A DNA stretch of 12,758 nt, from assembly GCA_937898375.1 (NCBI GenBank), contig CALEJX010000435.1:1-12758 (forward strand). The letters are read 5' to 3'. The notes under the pieces are model-generated. The model was given only the letters and a program-made list of their open reading frames with translations, did no database searches and was not told the origin of the DNA. The position numbers were made by a program, and so were the translations under genes. Below are positions 6,273 through 12,758 of the stretch, one piece after another. Each line of letters starts with the position of its first letter. Position 1 is the first letter of the stretch. Source of the stretch: an uncultured Ruminococcus sp. (lineage in GTDB: Bacteria; Bacillota; Clostridia; Oscillospirales; Ruminococcaceae).

Positions 6273-7628
6273 TTAGTTTTTGAGAGAGTGGAGCGGCGCA
6301 GGTATCTGTCCGCCACGATTGATGAACTTTGAAGGTGACTCTTTTTTAAGCGGCATAACAGGTCCGCAGCCGAAAAGTCCGCCCCAATCAAGTTCTTCGC
6401 CAACGCCCTTGCCGATAGCAGGGATAACTCTTACGGCGGTGGTCTTGTTGTTTACCATACCGATAGCAGCTTCGTCTGCGATGATAGCGGAGATAGTATC
6501 GGCTGGGGTATCGCCAGGGATACATATCATATCAAGACCAACTGAGCATACAGCGGTCATGGCTTCAAGCTTTTCAATGCAGAGCGCACCGCTCTTTGCG
6601 GCGTCTATCATGCCTGCGTCCTCAGATACAGGGATAAATGCGCCTGAAAGTCCGCCTATTCTGGAGCAAGCCATTACGCCGCCCTTTTTAACTGCGTCAT
6701 TGAGCAGGGCGAGGGCTGCTGTTGTGCCGTGTGTGCCGCACTTTTCAAGTCCAATCTCCTCGAGGATATGGGCAACAGAGTCGCCTACTGCTGGAGTTGG
6801 TGCGAGGGAGAGGTCAACGATACCGAAAGGCACGCCAAGGCGCTTGGAAGCGATAGTTCCAACGAGCTGACCCACTCTTGTTATCTTGTATGAAATCTCT
6901 TTGATAACGTCAGATATCTTTGTGATATCGGCGTCAGGATATTTTCTCAAGGCGGCTCTTACAACGCCAGGACCTGACACGCCCACGTTTATCATGCAAT
7001 CAGGCTCGCCAACGCCATGGAAAGCGCCTGCCATGAATGGGTTATCCTCAACTGCGTTACAGAAAACAACGAGCTTTGCTGCGCCGAAGCAGGCAGAGTC
7101 AATTGTTCTTTCTGCACACTCTCTTACGATACCGCCCATTATCTTGCAGGCGTCGAGATTGATACCTGTTTTTGTTGAGCCGATATTTACAGAGGAACAT
7201 ACTCTCTCAGTAGTAGCGAGAGCCTCTGGGATAGACTTGATAAGCTCGATATCGCCTGCGGAAAAGCCCTTTGGAACGAGGGCGGTATATCCGCCGATAA
7301 GGTTTACGCCAACGTCCTTTGCGGCTCTGTCCATAGCGTGTGCAAATGGAACAGGTGAACACTTGCAGGCAGCGGACACGATAGCGATAGGGGTAACGGA
7401 AATTCTCTTATTGATGATAGGTATTCCAAGCTCCTTTTCTATCTGCTCGCCCACCTCAACAAGTCTTGCGGCTTTTGCGGTTATCTTCTTATAGACATTC
7501 TCGCAGGCAACGTTTATATCGCTGTCGATACAATCAAGCAGAGAGATGCCCATTGTGATAGTACGAATATCAAGACAATCGTCCTGAATCATTCGTATCG
7601 TTTCCAACACGTCATATGTATTAATCAT
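6273..7628 (-). CDS. UPF0210 (PFL-like, DUF711) family protein
   Basis: 451 residues, the usual length of the family. Recognisable segments are the N-terminal LDIRTITMGISLLDC (19-33), VSAACKCSPVPF (84-95), GGYTALVPKGF (112-122), the glycine-rich GCGPVMPLKKESP (420-432) and the C-terminal NRGGQIPAPLHSLKN. The family is conserved in Firmicutes, archaea and some proteobacteria. It is distantly like pyruvate formate-lyase in sequence and fold, but its reaction is not known. The upstream ACT-domain gene is 18 bases away, and the UPF0210 ribosome binding site AGAGGAGA overlaps the ACT stop codon region. This ACT-UPF0210 order is widely conserved and implies that the small protein senses a ligand for, or binds to, the large one. 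No catalytic claim can be made from sequence. Confidence 0.92.
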   Translation of the reverse strand: MINTYDVLETIRMIQDDCLDIRTITMGISLLDCIDSDINVACENVYKKITAKAARLVEVGEQIEKELGIPIINKRISVTPIAIVSAACKCSPVPFAHAMDRAAKDVGVNLIGGYTALVPKGFSAGDIELIKSIPEALATTERVCSSVNIGSTKTGINLDACKIMGGIVRECAERTIDSACFGAAKLVVFCNAVEDNPFMAGAFHGVGEPDCMINVGVSGPGVVRAALRKYPDADITKISDVIKEISYKITRVGQLVGTIASKRLGVPFGIVDLSLAPTPAVGDSVAHILEEIGLEKCGTHGTTAALALLNDAVKKGGVMACSRIGGLSGAFIPVSEDAGMIDAAKSGALCIEKLEAMTAVCSVGLDMICIPGDTPADTISAIIADEAAIGMVNNKTTAVRVIPAIGKGVGEELDWGGLFGCGPVMPLKKESPSKFINRGGQIPAPLHSLKN

Positions 7629-7646
7629 TTTACTGAAATCTCCTCT

Positions 7647-7916
7647 TTAGATGTGGTGCATACAGTTAAAAATATCCTCGTGCATTGTGTGTATCTTTAC
7701 GCCCATTGTCTGACCAAGCTCTGTGAGTCCGTCTGCCATGGTAGCAAAATCGGAGTTGAGCTTTGTGATGTCAACAAGCATTATCATAGCAAAGAGATCC
7801 TGTAAAACTGACTGAGTGACCTCGATAACATTCGCATTATATTCTGCACACTTTGTGCTTACCTTTGCAAGGATACCTACAGCGTCCTTACCTATAACTG
7901 TAACAACAGCTCTCAT
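7647..7916 (-). CDS. ACT-domain protein, UPF0237 family
   Basis: 89 residues forming one ACT domain: N-terminal MRAVVTVIGKDAVGILAKVS, central NANVIEVTQSVLQDLFAMIM (27-46) and the family ending HEDIFNCMHHI (79-89). UPF0237 proteins are about 90 residues and act as small amino-acid-binding regulators, related to GcvR. The open frame extends 9 codons further to an ATG at 7943, but that ATG has no ribosome binding site and lies only a few bases after the predicted transcription start. The ATG at 7916 gives the family N-terminus, with GGAAAGG about 12 bases upstream (rather far). It is the first gene of the ACT-UPF0210 operon. Confidence 0.9.
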   Translation of the reverse strand: MRAVVTVIGKDAVGILAKVSTKCAEYNANVIEVTQSVLQDLFAMIMLVDITKLNSDFATMADGLTELGQTMGVKIHTMHEDIFNCMHHI

Positions 7917-7956
7917 TAATAAGACCAGCCTTTCCAAATTCATTTATATACATTTT

Positions 7957-7985
7957 ATTATACCACACAGTGGAGATTTTGCCAA
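7957..7985 (-). promoter_or_regulatory. Sigma-A promoter of the ACT-UPF0210 operon
   Basis: On the minus strand TTGGCA (7980-7985) and TATAAT (7957-7962) are 17 bases apart, one mismatch from consensus. The -10 box lies within TGTGTGGTATAATAAA, shared exactly with the ABC-F gene promoter at 12315-12343. Confidence 0.85.
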
Positions 7986-8105
7986 GAGTTTTAATTATAA
8001 ATATTTTATTAACGTTGGGGAATGCGTGTTTGGGTGCTTTCTAAAGCAGGTCGATTTGTTTCTCGGACGATTGGGCGACGATAAAGGCGGTCGGGCGACC
8101 AAGAC

Positions 8106-8210
8106 GGGCGACCAGAGGTCGCCCCTACATGGAATGTGAAAAGCACGAGGCAACGTGGATTGACAACAGGTTTGCGGTGAACGAAACGGGCGAACAGTGT
8201 TCGCCCCTAC
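8106..8210 (+). repeat. Composite palindromic repeat (GGGCGACC unit plus GGGCGAAC unit), copy A
   Basis: The block starts with a GGGCGACC hairpin (8106-8128, stem GGGCGACC/GGTCGCCC, loop AGA, tail CTAC). It continues through a spacer and ends with a GGGCGAAC hairpin (8188-8210, loop AGT). Copy B at 8369-8469 has the same structure. The first 52 bases of both copies (8106-8157 and 8369-8420) differ at one base; the rest is less conserved and 4 bases shorter in copy B. More degenerate GGGCGAC pieces lie just upstream (8074-8100). Confidence 0.8.
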
Positions 8211-8263
8211 CGATGTTTGTGTGGTTAACAGAAAAATTCTGCAAAGCAGAAAGTTTGATAAAC

Positions 8264-8312
8264 GGGACGTCGGATTTCTGCAAAGCAGAAATTGCACTGC
8301 TCCCCTACATGG
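8264..8312 (+). repeat. GGGACGTCG / TTTCTGC hairpin repeat, copy 2
   Basis: Same order of parts as 2809-2858: GGGACGTCG, the palindrome ATTTCTGCAAAGCAGAAAT (8274-8292), and a CCCCTACATGG tail. A shortened palindrome (TTCTGC-AAA-GCAGAA, 8237-8251) lies directly before it without the flanking parts. In both gaps this unit comes after a GGGCGAAC hairpin. Confidence 0.7.
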
Positions 8313-8368
8313 TTTGTAAAAACATAAATGATGTGCGGATATCGCAGGATTGGACAAGCAACCAAGGC

Positions 8369-8469
8369 GGGCGACCAGAGGTCGCCCCTACATGGAATGT
8401 GAAAAGCACAAGGCAACGTGATTAACAATGGGTTTGTGGCTTCGACGGGCGAACGATGTTCGCCCCTAC
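8369..8469 (+). repeat. Composite palindromic repeat, copy B
   Basis: It repeats the block at 8106-8210: GGGCGACC hairpin at 8369-8391, near-identical spacer start, and GGGCGAAC hairpin at 8447-8469 (loop GAT). Copies A and B flank the TTTCTGC unit. The gap from 7986 to 8493 contains these repeats and no gene that I can support. Confidence 0.8.
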
Positions 8470-8493
8470 AGGTGTGGTTTTTACACCTACAGA

Positions 8494-8518
8494 AAAAGCC
8501 CTCGGGGTGAGGGCTTTT
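8494..8518. terminator. Terminator after the esterase gene
   Basis: Perfect 10-bp stem AAAAGCCCTC/GAGGGCTTTT with a 5-base loop, 5 bases beyond the esterase stop at 8524. On the minus strand it is followed by TTTTTCT. The symmetric A and T flanks could let it act in both directions. Confidence 0.88.
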
Positions 8519-8523
8519 GGGTA

Positions 8524-10023
8524 TTATTTTTCTGTTCTGAATGGTGCGAGTGGTATGCCTGTTTCGTTGAAGATAGTTACCTCGCAGTAGTTGAACCAAT
8601 TATATCTTGCATAGAGCGGTTTTTCAACGGCGTCTGACTTTATGAATATCTTACTGCCGTTTATGGTGATATCGGCTTTTACGAATTCTTCGTCCTTGCC
8701 TGCTATCTCAAAGCCCTGTGCTTCGCCCTTTACTACAAAGCCGTTTTCGGCGTGGTCAAAGCTAAGCTCAATACCGCCGTTTTTATACTCCAGCGACTTA
8801 TAGATAGGGCCAAATGCTTTTACGTCCATGCCATAGAAAAGCTTTTCTGCCTGCAGGCAAAGTCTTTCGCCTACCGGCACTTTATCCTTTGGGTGAATCT
8901 CGTTGAACTCGCCGCAATCGGAGATAACGGCTATGCCTGTGTTCTTCACTGTTTTATAGGCTCTCATCTGTGCTTCTCTTATTTTGCACCAATGCTTATA
9001 ATCAGGGTCGGCGGCGTATTTGAACATAGGGAGCTGGACGATTATGAACGGAAGCTCGTCGTCGCCCCACTTCTCTCTCCAAAGCTTGATAAGAGATGTG
9101 AGGAGGGTGTAATAGCTGTCAGGCTTATGGTCGTCTGACTCGCCCTGATAATAGAGGAAGCCTTTTATTGTATATGGGCAAACTCTTGACACCATGGTCT
9201 CAAAAAGACCTGTTGGACGGAATGGATTCACGCAGTTTATTGGACCCGGCCAATTCTTGTCGCCGAGAATTTCGTTAGCATTCTCCCAGCTCATGATCGG
9301 GTCTTTTTGCAGAAGCTCGCCGTATTTTTTATCCCACTGACGCTCGAATTTCTGATAATCTCTATACTCTTTTATCTGCTCTTCGACAGTTTTGCCCTCG
9401 TTGCGTTTTTCATACTCGTCTATGTAGCTTCTTAGTTCGGCGTTGTTTTCAAGGGTCGGTCTGTCTACCCATGAAGATGCTGATGTACCGCCCCAGTTAC
9501 AGCCGATAAGTCCTACTGTTACGCCAAGGTCTTTGGCAAGCTTTCTTGCAAAGAAAAAGCCCACTGCGCTCCACGCTCTTGAATTATCCTTTGAAGCCTG
9601 TGACCATGCGGTATTATTTTCGTCCTCATAGAACATTTCGTCAAGAGTGCCACGCTTCTGAGTGTAATAAAATCTTACGTTGCAATCAGGGGTGAGATTT
9701 TCGAGTATCTCTTTTCCGCCCTTTGCGTTTTGGAGTTCAAGCTCCATATTGGACTGACCGCCGCAGAACCACACTTCGCCTATCATGATACGGCAGAATT
9801 TTCTCTCTGTACAGCCGTCTGAAACTGTCATTTCATACTCTCCGCCTGCGCTCATTGGAGGGAGAACGGCTGTCCATTTGCCGTCGCATACCTGTGTCTG
9901 AACTGACACGCCGTTAAGTGTTACTGTGACAGTTCTTTCCTCATCACCAAGTCCCCAGACTGTTATATTTTTATCACGCTGGAGCACCATATCGTTTGAA
10001 AAAATATTTGCTACTTTTAACAT
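8524..10023 (-). CDS. Sialate O-acetylesterase-like SGNH hydrolase, cytoplasmic
   Basis: 499 residues. An N-terminal beta-rich part (about 1-78) leads into the SGNH-type esterase domain. That domain holds the nucleophile motif GGQSNMELE (Ser91), GCNWGGTSASSWVDRP (174-189), YYQGESD (291-297) and the catalytic-His block EIHPKDKVPVGERL (His377). These are the hallmarks of the sialate O-acetylesterase family (DUF303/SASA), which removes acetyl groups from sialic acid or from acetylated plant glycans. There is no signal peptide or membrane segment, so it should act on imported acetylated sugars inside the cell. The start ATG has GAGG close upstream. The acetyltransferase gene ends 103 bases upstream; no clear promoter is seen in that gap, which holds a dispersed repeat. 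The exact substrate is unknown; acetyl-xylan or acetyl-glucomannan oligosaccharides are as plausible as sialate. Confidence 0.88.
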   Translation of the reverse strand: MLKVANIFSNDMVLQRDKNITVWGLGDEERTVTVTLNGVSVQTQVCDGKWTAVLPPMSAGGEYEMTVSDGCTERKFCRIMIGEVWFCGGQSNMELELQNAKGGKEILENLTPDCNVRFYYTQKRGTLDEMFYEDENNTAWSQASKDNSRAWSAVGFFFARKLAKDLGVTVGLIGCNWGGTSASSWVDRPTLENNAELRSYIDEYEKRNEGKTVEEQIKEYRDYQKFERQWDKKYGELLQKDPIMSWENANEILGDKNWPGPINCVNPFRPTGLFETMVSRVCPYTIKGFLYYQGESDDHKPDSYYTLLTSLIKLWREKWGDDELPFIIVQLPMFKYAADPDYKHWCKIREAQMRAYKTVKNTGIAVISDCGEFNEIHPKDKVPVGERLCLQAEKLFYGMDVKAFGPIYKSLEYKNGGIELSFDHAENGFVVKGEAQGFEIAGKDEEFVKADITINGSKIFIKSDAVEKPLYARYNWFNYCEVTIFNETGIPLAPFRTEK

Positions 10024-10074
10024 ACCTCTTCACCTTTCAACATCTAAAAAATTCAAAATTCCAAAAATATCATC

Positions 10075-10122
10075 GCCGCAGGCAATACCTTAATTTCTCA
10101 TTCCTAACTCCTCACTTCTCAC
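10075..10122 (-). repeat. Dispersed AGTGAGG/GCCTGCGGC repeat
   Basis: On the minus strand this reads AGTGAGAAGTGAGGAGTTAG, then AATGAGAAATTAAGG and TATTGCCTGCGGC. The first part matches the AGTGAGG tandem at 2253-2278. It fills half of the 103-base gap between the acetyltransferase and esterase genes; the rest is AT-rich. Confidence 0.5.
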
Positions 10123-10126
10123 TAAA

Positions 10127-10624
10127 TCACAGTGTGTGATAAAAGAGAATGATATCCTCAAAAACGCCGTCTTTGTTTTCAAAGCCCTGCGGTACAGTGC
10201 CAAGGCGCACAAAGCCAAGGGCTTCGTAAAGCTTTATTGCCTTGACGTTTGATGCGACAACTGCATTGAACTGGAGCACCTTGAAGCCTTTCTGCTTTGC
10301 CATGAAAAGGCAATGCTCGACTATGACCTTGCCTGCGCCTTTTCCACGGCAGGTGCTTTTTACGGCATAGCTTGCGTTTGCGATATGTCCGCATCTGCCA
10401 ACGTTGTTAGGGTGGAGGATATACATTCCTACAGTTTCGCCCTCATACTCTGCAACGCCGCAGAATGTTTGTGAAGCAAAGAACTTTTTGGCTTGCTCAT
10501 AGTCGAGAGTTTCTCTCTGTGGGAAGGCGTTGCCCTCTTTTACTACTTCGTTCCATATCTCTGCCATTGTAGGGACATCGTCGATATTGTAACCTCTTAC
10601 GGTCACGTTTTTCATTTTTGCCAT
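10127..10624 (-). CDS. GNAT family N-acetyltransferase
   Basis: 165 residues, the common size of single-domain GNAT enzymes. The acetyl-CoA loop is RGKGAGKVIVEH (93-104, Q/RxxGxG/A form), and the C-terminal FNAVVASNVKAIKLYEALGF (119-138) is the usual motif B with the Asn and Tyr near the thioester. It transfers acetyl from acetyl-CoA to an amine; the closest pattern I recognise is the phosphinothricin or L-amino acid acetyltransferase-like group, but the substrate is not determinable. GGAG lies 10 bases before the ATG; a second ATG three codons later is an alternative start. It follows the ABC-F gene by 29 bases, so the two are likely one transcript. Confidence 0.87.
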   Translation of the reverse strand: MAKMKNVTVRGYNIDDVPTMAEIWNEVVKEGNAFPQRETLDYEQAKKFFASQTFCGVAEYEGETVGMYILHPNNVGRCGHIANASYAVKSTCRGKGAGKVIVEHCLFMAKQKGFKVLQFNAVVASNVKAIKLYEALGFVRLGTVPQGFENKDGVFEDIILFYHTL

Positions 10625-10653
10625 TTGACATCATCTCCGTTAAGAAATAAAAA

Positions 10654-12270
10654 TTACTCGATAAATGATTTCATGCCACGCTCACGTCTCCAATCGAGGA
10701 ACTCTTCGTATGTTCCCTGTCTGTCGATACAGCCGTCAGGGGTTATCTCGATTATTCTGTTTGCGACTGTCTGAACTATTTCGTGGTCATGAGATGCAAA
10801 TATTACAACGCCTTTGAAATCTCTAAGACCGTTGTTTACGGCTGTGATAGACTCAAGGTCGAGGTGGTTGGTAGGTCTGTCAAGCATTATAACGTTTGAG
10901 CCGAAGAGCATCATACGGCTGAACATACATCTTACCTTTTCGCCGCCTGAGAGGACTTTTACAGGCTTATAGATCTCGTCGCCCGAGAAGAGCATTTTGC
11001 CGAGGAAGCCTCTGAGGTAGGTGTCTGTTACCTCGGAAGTGGAATATTTTCTTATCCAATCCACTATGCTTTCGTCATTGTCATTGAAGTAGGCTGAGTT
11101 ATCGATAGGGAAATAGGAACGTGATGTGGAAACGCCCCATTTAATGCTGCCTTCGTCTGGCTCTTCTTCCTCTGCAAGTATCTTGAAAAGCATTGTGATA
11201 GCCTGCTCAGACTCGCCGATAAAAGCGACTTTATCTGTACGGCTGAGGGTAAAGAAAACGTTATTGAGAAGCTTTACGCCGTCAACTGTTTTGGATATGC
11301 CGTTGACTTTGAGAACGTCTTTTCCAAGCTCTCTATCCATATTAAAGCCTATGAATGGATATTTTCTTGATGAGGCAGGCATTTCCTCAACTGTGAGCTT
11401 ATCAAGAAGCTTTCTTCTTGCTGTTGCCTGCTTGGACTTTGATTTGTTTGCGGAGAAGCGGTTGATGAACTCTTGGAGTTCCTTGATCTTCTCCTCGGCT
11501 TTCTTGTTCTGGTTCTTTATCATTCTCTGCATGAGCTGTGAGGACTCATACCAGAACTCGTAGTTGCCAACATACATTTTTATCTTTGTATAGTCGATAT
11601 CCACGATATGGGTACAAACATTATTAAGGAAGTGTCTGTCATGAGATACAACGAGGACAGTTCCGAAATAGTCGGCGAGGAAGTCCTCAAGCCAGCTTAT
11701 AGCGTCGATATCAAGGTGGTTTGTAGGCTCGTCCAGCATGATGATATCAGGGTTGCCGAAAAGTGCCTGTGCAAGAAGCACCTTGACTTTCTCGTTACCT
11801 GAGAGGGTGGACATCTGTGAATAGAGGATATCCTCAGAAAGACCAAGACCCTGAATGAGCTTTGATGCGTCAGACTCGGCTTCCCAGCCGTTTAATTCTG
11901 CGAACTCGCTTTCAAGCTGGCCTGCTCTGTCGCCGTCCTCCTCGGTGAAGTCCTCCTTGGCGTAAAGCTCGTCCTTTTCTTTCATTATCTCATAAAGGCG
12001 CTTATTTCCCATTATTACAGTTTCGAGAACTGTATACTCGTCGAATGCGAAGTGATCCTGACGGAGCACTGACAATCTGTCCTCTTTTGAGATAACTACC
12101 TCGCCTGTGGTAGGCTCTATCTCGCCGCAGAGAATTTTCAGAAATGTTGACTTTCCTGCGCCGTTTGCACCGATTATACCATAGCAGTTGCCGTTTGTAA
12201 ATTTAAGGTCAACGTCCTTGAAAAGAAGCTGACCGCCGAATGAAAGGCTTACGTTTGATACTGTTATCAT
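10654..12270 (-). CDS. ABC-F family ATPase (YkpA/YbiT type) with degenerate second ATPase domain
   Basis: 538 residues, two nucleotide-binding domains and no membrane segment, as in ABC-F translation factors that act on the ribosome. Domain 1 is intact: Walker A GANGAGKST (34-42, Lys40), signature LSGNE (156-160), Walker B IIMLDEPTNHLD (176-187, Glu181) and the switch His210. The linker (about 240-305) is basic and helical, with SANKSKSKQATARRKLLDKL (273-292). Domain 2 keeps LSGGE (440-444), NHLD (468-471) and His494. However, its Walker A position reads GESEQAITM (352-360), with Ile358 in place of the essential Lys, and its Walker B is MLDRP, with Arg465 in place of the catalytic Glu. The sequence is close to YkpA of B. 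subtilis along its length. AGGAGA lies 8 bases before the ATG, and the promoter is at 12315-12343. It may be a ribosome-associated regulator; antibiotic protection is possible but not indicated. Confidence 0.93.
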   Translation of the reverse strand: MITVSNVSLSFGGQLLFKDVDLKFTNGNCYGIIGANGAGKSTFLKILCGEIEPTTGEVVISKEDRLSVLRQDHFAFDEYTVLETVIMGNKRLYEIMKEKDELYAKEDFTEEDGDRAGQLESEFAELNGWEAESDASKLIQGLGLSEDILYSQMSTLSGNEKVKVLLAQALFGNPDIIMLDEPTNHLDIDAISWLEDFLADYFGTVLVVSHDRHFLNNVCTHIVDIDYTKIKMYVGNYEFWYESSQLMQRMIKNQNKKAEEKIKELQEFINRFSANKSKSKQATARRKLLDKLTVEEMPASSRKYPFIGFNMDRELGKDVLKVNGISKTVDGVKLLNNVFFTLSRTDKVAFIGESEQAITMLFKILAEEEEPDEGSIKWGVSTSRSYFPIDNSAYFNDNDESIVDWIRKYSTSEVTDTYLRGFLGKMLFSGDEIYKPVKVLSGGEKVRCMFSRMMLFGSNVIMLDRPTNHLDLESITAVNNGLRDFKGVVIFASHDHEIVQTVANRIIEITPDGCIDRQGTYEEFLDWRRERGMKSFIE

Positions 12271-12314
12271 TTTAACTCTCCTATATCTATCTGATAATTA
12301 TACTTTGACACTTT

Positions 12315-12343
12315 ATTATACCACACAAAGCGGCTTATGTCTA
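12315..12343 (-). promoter_or_regulatory. Sigma-A promoter of the ABC-F gene
   Basis: On the minus strand TAGACA (12338-12343) and TATAAT (12315-12320) are 17 bases apart. The -10 box lies in TGTGTGGTATAATAAA, shared with the promoter at 7957-7985. A second TATAAT nearer the gene lacks a -35. It probably also drives the acetyltransferase gene. Confidence 0.8.
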
Positions 12344-12400
12344 CTTTTAATTATTAATTTTTCATCACCGCACTTTTATGGTGCAAACGGGGTTTTGCTC

Positions 12401-12429
12401 TTGACGTTTTCAACAAAAAGTGTTATAAT
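12401..12429 (+). promoter_or_regulatory. Sigma-A promoter of glgA
   Basis: TTGACG (12401-12406) and TATAAT (12424-12429) are 17 bases apart, one mismatch from consensus. The transcript would start near 12436, giving a leader of about 64 bases. It points away from the ABC-F promoter, about 57 bases off. Confidence 0.85.
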
Positions 12430-12444
12430 TATCATGTACACATT

Positions 12445-12466
12445 GGCAATAGCGATAATTATTGCC
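12445..12466 (+). promoter_or_regulatory. Hairpin in the glgA leader
   Basis: Perfect 7-bp stem GGCAATA/TATTGCC with an 8-base loop, starting about 9 bases after the predicted transcription start. It has no T run, so it is not a terminator; it may stabilise the message or be chance. Confidence 0.4.
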
Positions 12467-12499
12467 GCAAGAATTTAAGTTGGAAAGGATAACTTGAAT

Positions 12500-12758
12500 A
12501 TGAAAAAAGTTTTGTTCGCTTCTTCGGAGTGTGTTCCGTTTATCAAGACAGGCGGTCTTGCTGACGTTGTCGGCTCTCTGCCTAAATGCTTTGACAAGAG
12601 GTATTATGATGTCAGAGTAATTCTTCCTAAATATTCCTGCATGAAACAGCAGTGGAAAGACATGATGCAGTACAAGACGCATTTCTACATGGACTTTGCA
12701 GGTCAGAGCCAATATGTGGGCGTGCTTGAATGTGTTTATGACGGCGTTACATTCTATT
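12500..12758 (+). CDS. glgA: Glycogen synthase, N-terminal part, cut by window edge
   Basis: The first 86 codons are present. They begin MKKVLFASSECVPFIKTGGL and continue with ADVVGSLP, the ADP-glucose-binding KTGGLADV motif of GT5 glycogen/starch synthases (Lys and the glycines close to the N-terminus). The protein then reads YDVRVILPKYSCM, also typical. Full-length enzymes are about 480 residues, so most of the gene is outside. It extends alpha-1,4-glucan from ADP-glucose in the cytoplasm. AAAGGA lies about 10 bases before the ATG. It is the only gene on the plus strand and is divergent from the ABC-F gene. Confidence 0.95.
   Translation, partial: MKKVLFASSECVPFIKTGGLADVVGSLPKCFDKRYYDVRVILPKYSCMKQQWKDMMQYKTHFYMDFAGQSQYVGVLECVYDGVTFY

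Noticed and set aside
7647..7943. Longer form of the ACT protein starting at 7943
   Set aside because: The extra nine residues are not seen in the family, the upstream ATG has no ribosome binding site and it lies within a few bases of the predicted transcription start.
8106..8469. CRISPR array
   Set aside because: The repeats are palindromic and of two types, spacing is irregular (about 60, 80 and 240 bases), the spacers are partly repeated themselves, and no cas gene is near.
7995..8637. Open frames of 69-124 codons over the second repeat-rich gap
   Set aside because: Their sequence is a translation of the repeat units themselves, with Arg/Cys/Pro-rich composition and no family resemblance; some run into the esterase gene on the opposite strand.
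12410..12712. 100-codon open frame on the minus strand
   Set aside because: It lies opposite the glgA promoter, leader and coding start, all of which are well supported.
1..12758. A new multi-gene defence or mobile system
   Set aside because: Every gene belongs to a known family with an ordinary role; no nuclease, toxin-antitoxin pair, reverse transcriptase, integrase or phage protein is present.

Overview
The window looks like chromosomal DNA from an endospore-forming, low-to-moderate GC Firmicute. A Ruminococcus-like member of the Oscillospirales is my best guess. The basis is the dipicolinate synthase pair (a spore-specific function), Firmicute-type Shine-Dalgarno sites and sigma-A promoters, a YkpA-like ABC-F protein, an EF-G-like second translation GTPase, and intergenic hairpin repeats of a kind I associate with gut Clostridia. 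Genus is inferred. No phage, transposase, CRISPR, rRNA or tRNA was seen.

Layout, left to right. Almost everything is on the minus strand. (1) 1-2021: an EF-G-like GTPase starting at TTG, running off the left edge with only a short C-terminal piece missing, with its own promoter at 2118-2146. (2) 2150-2940: about 800 bases without a convincing gene, filled with hairpins and short palindromic repeats. (3) 2973-4416: spoVFA and spoVFB (dipicolinate synthase A and B) with overlapping ends and a terminator directly after spoVFB. (4) 4548-6218: a PHP-domain phosphatase of the HisJ type, preceded by a TIM-barrel sugar isomerase/epimerase-like gene. (5) 6273-7916: the conserved pair ACT-domain regulator plus UPF0210/PFL-like protein, read from a near-consensus promoter at 7957-7985; a hairpin at 6244-6263 separates this pair from the isomerase gene. 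(6) 7986-8493: a second repeat-rich gap sharing repeat families with region 2. (7) 8524-12270: an ABC-F ATPase, a GNAT acetyltransferase and a cytoplasmic sialate O-acetylesterase-like hydrolase, probably read in that order from the promoter at 12315-12343, with a strong terminator after the esterase. (8) 12500-12758: the start of glgA (glycogen synthase) on the plus strand, divergent from the ABC-F gene and with its own promoter.

The genes are mostly ordinary core or accessory functions: spore core dipicolinate synthesis, translation-associated ATPase and GTPase proteins, glycogen synthesis and carbohydrate side-group removal. I do not see a convincing new multi-gene system. The most distinctive material is the non-coding repeat content of the two gaps, the loss of catalytic residues in the second ATPase domain of the ABC-F protein, and the altered GTPase motifs of the EF-G-like protein.
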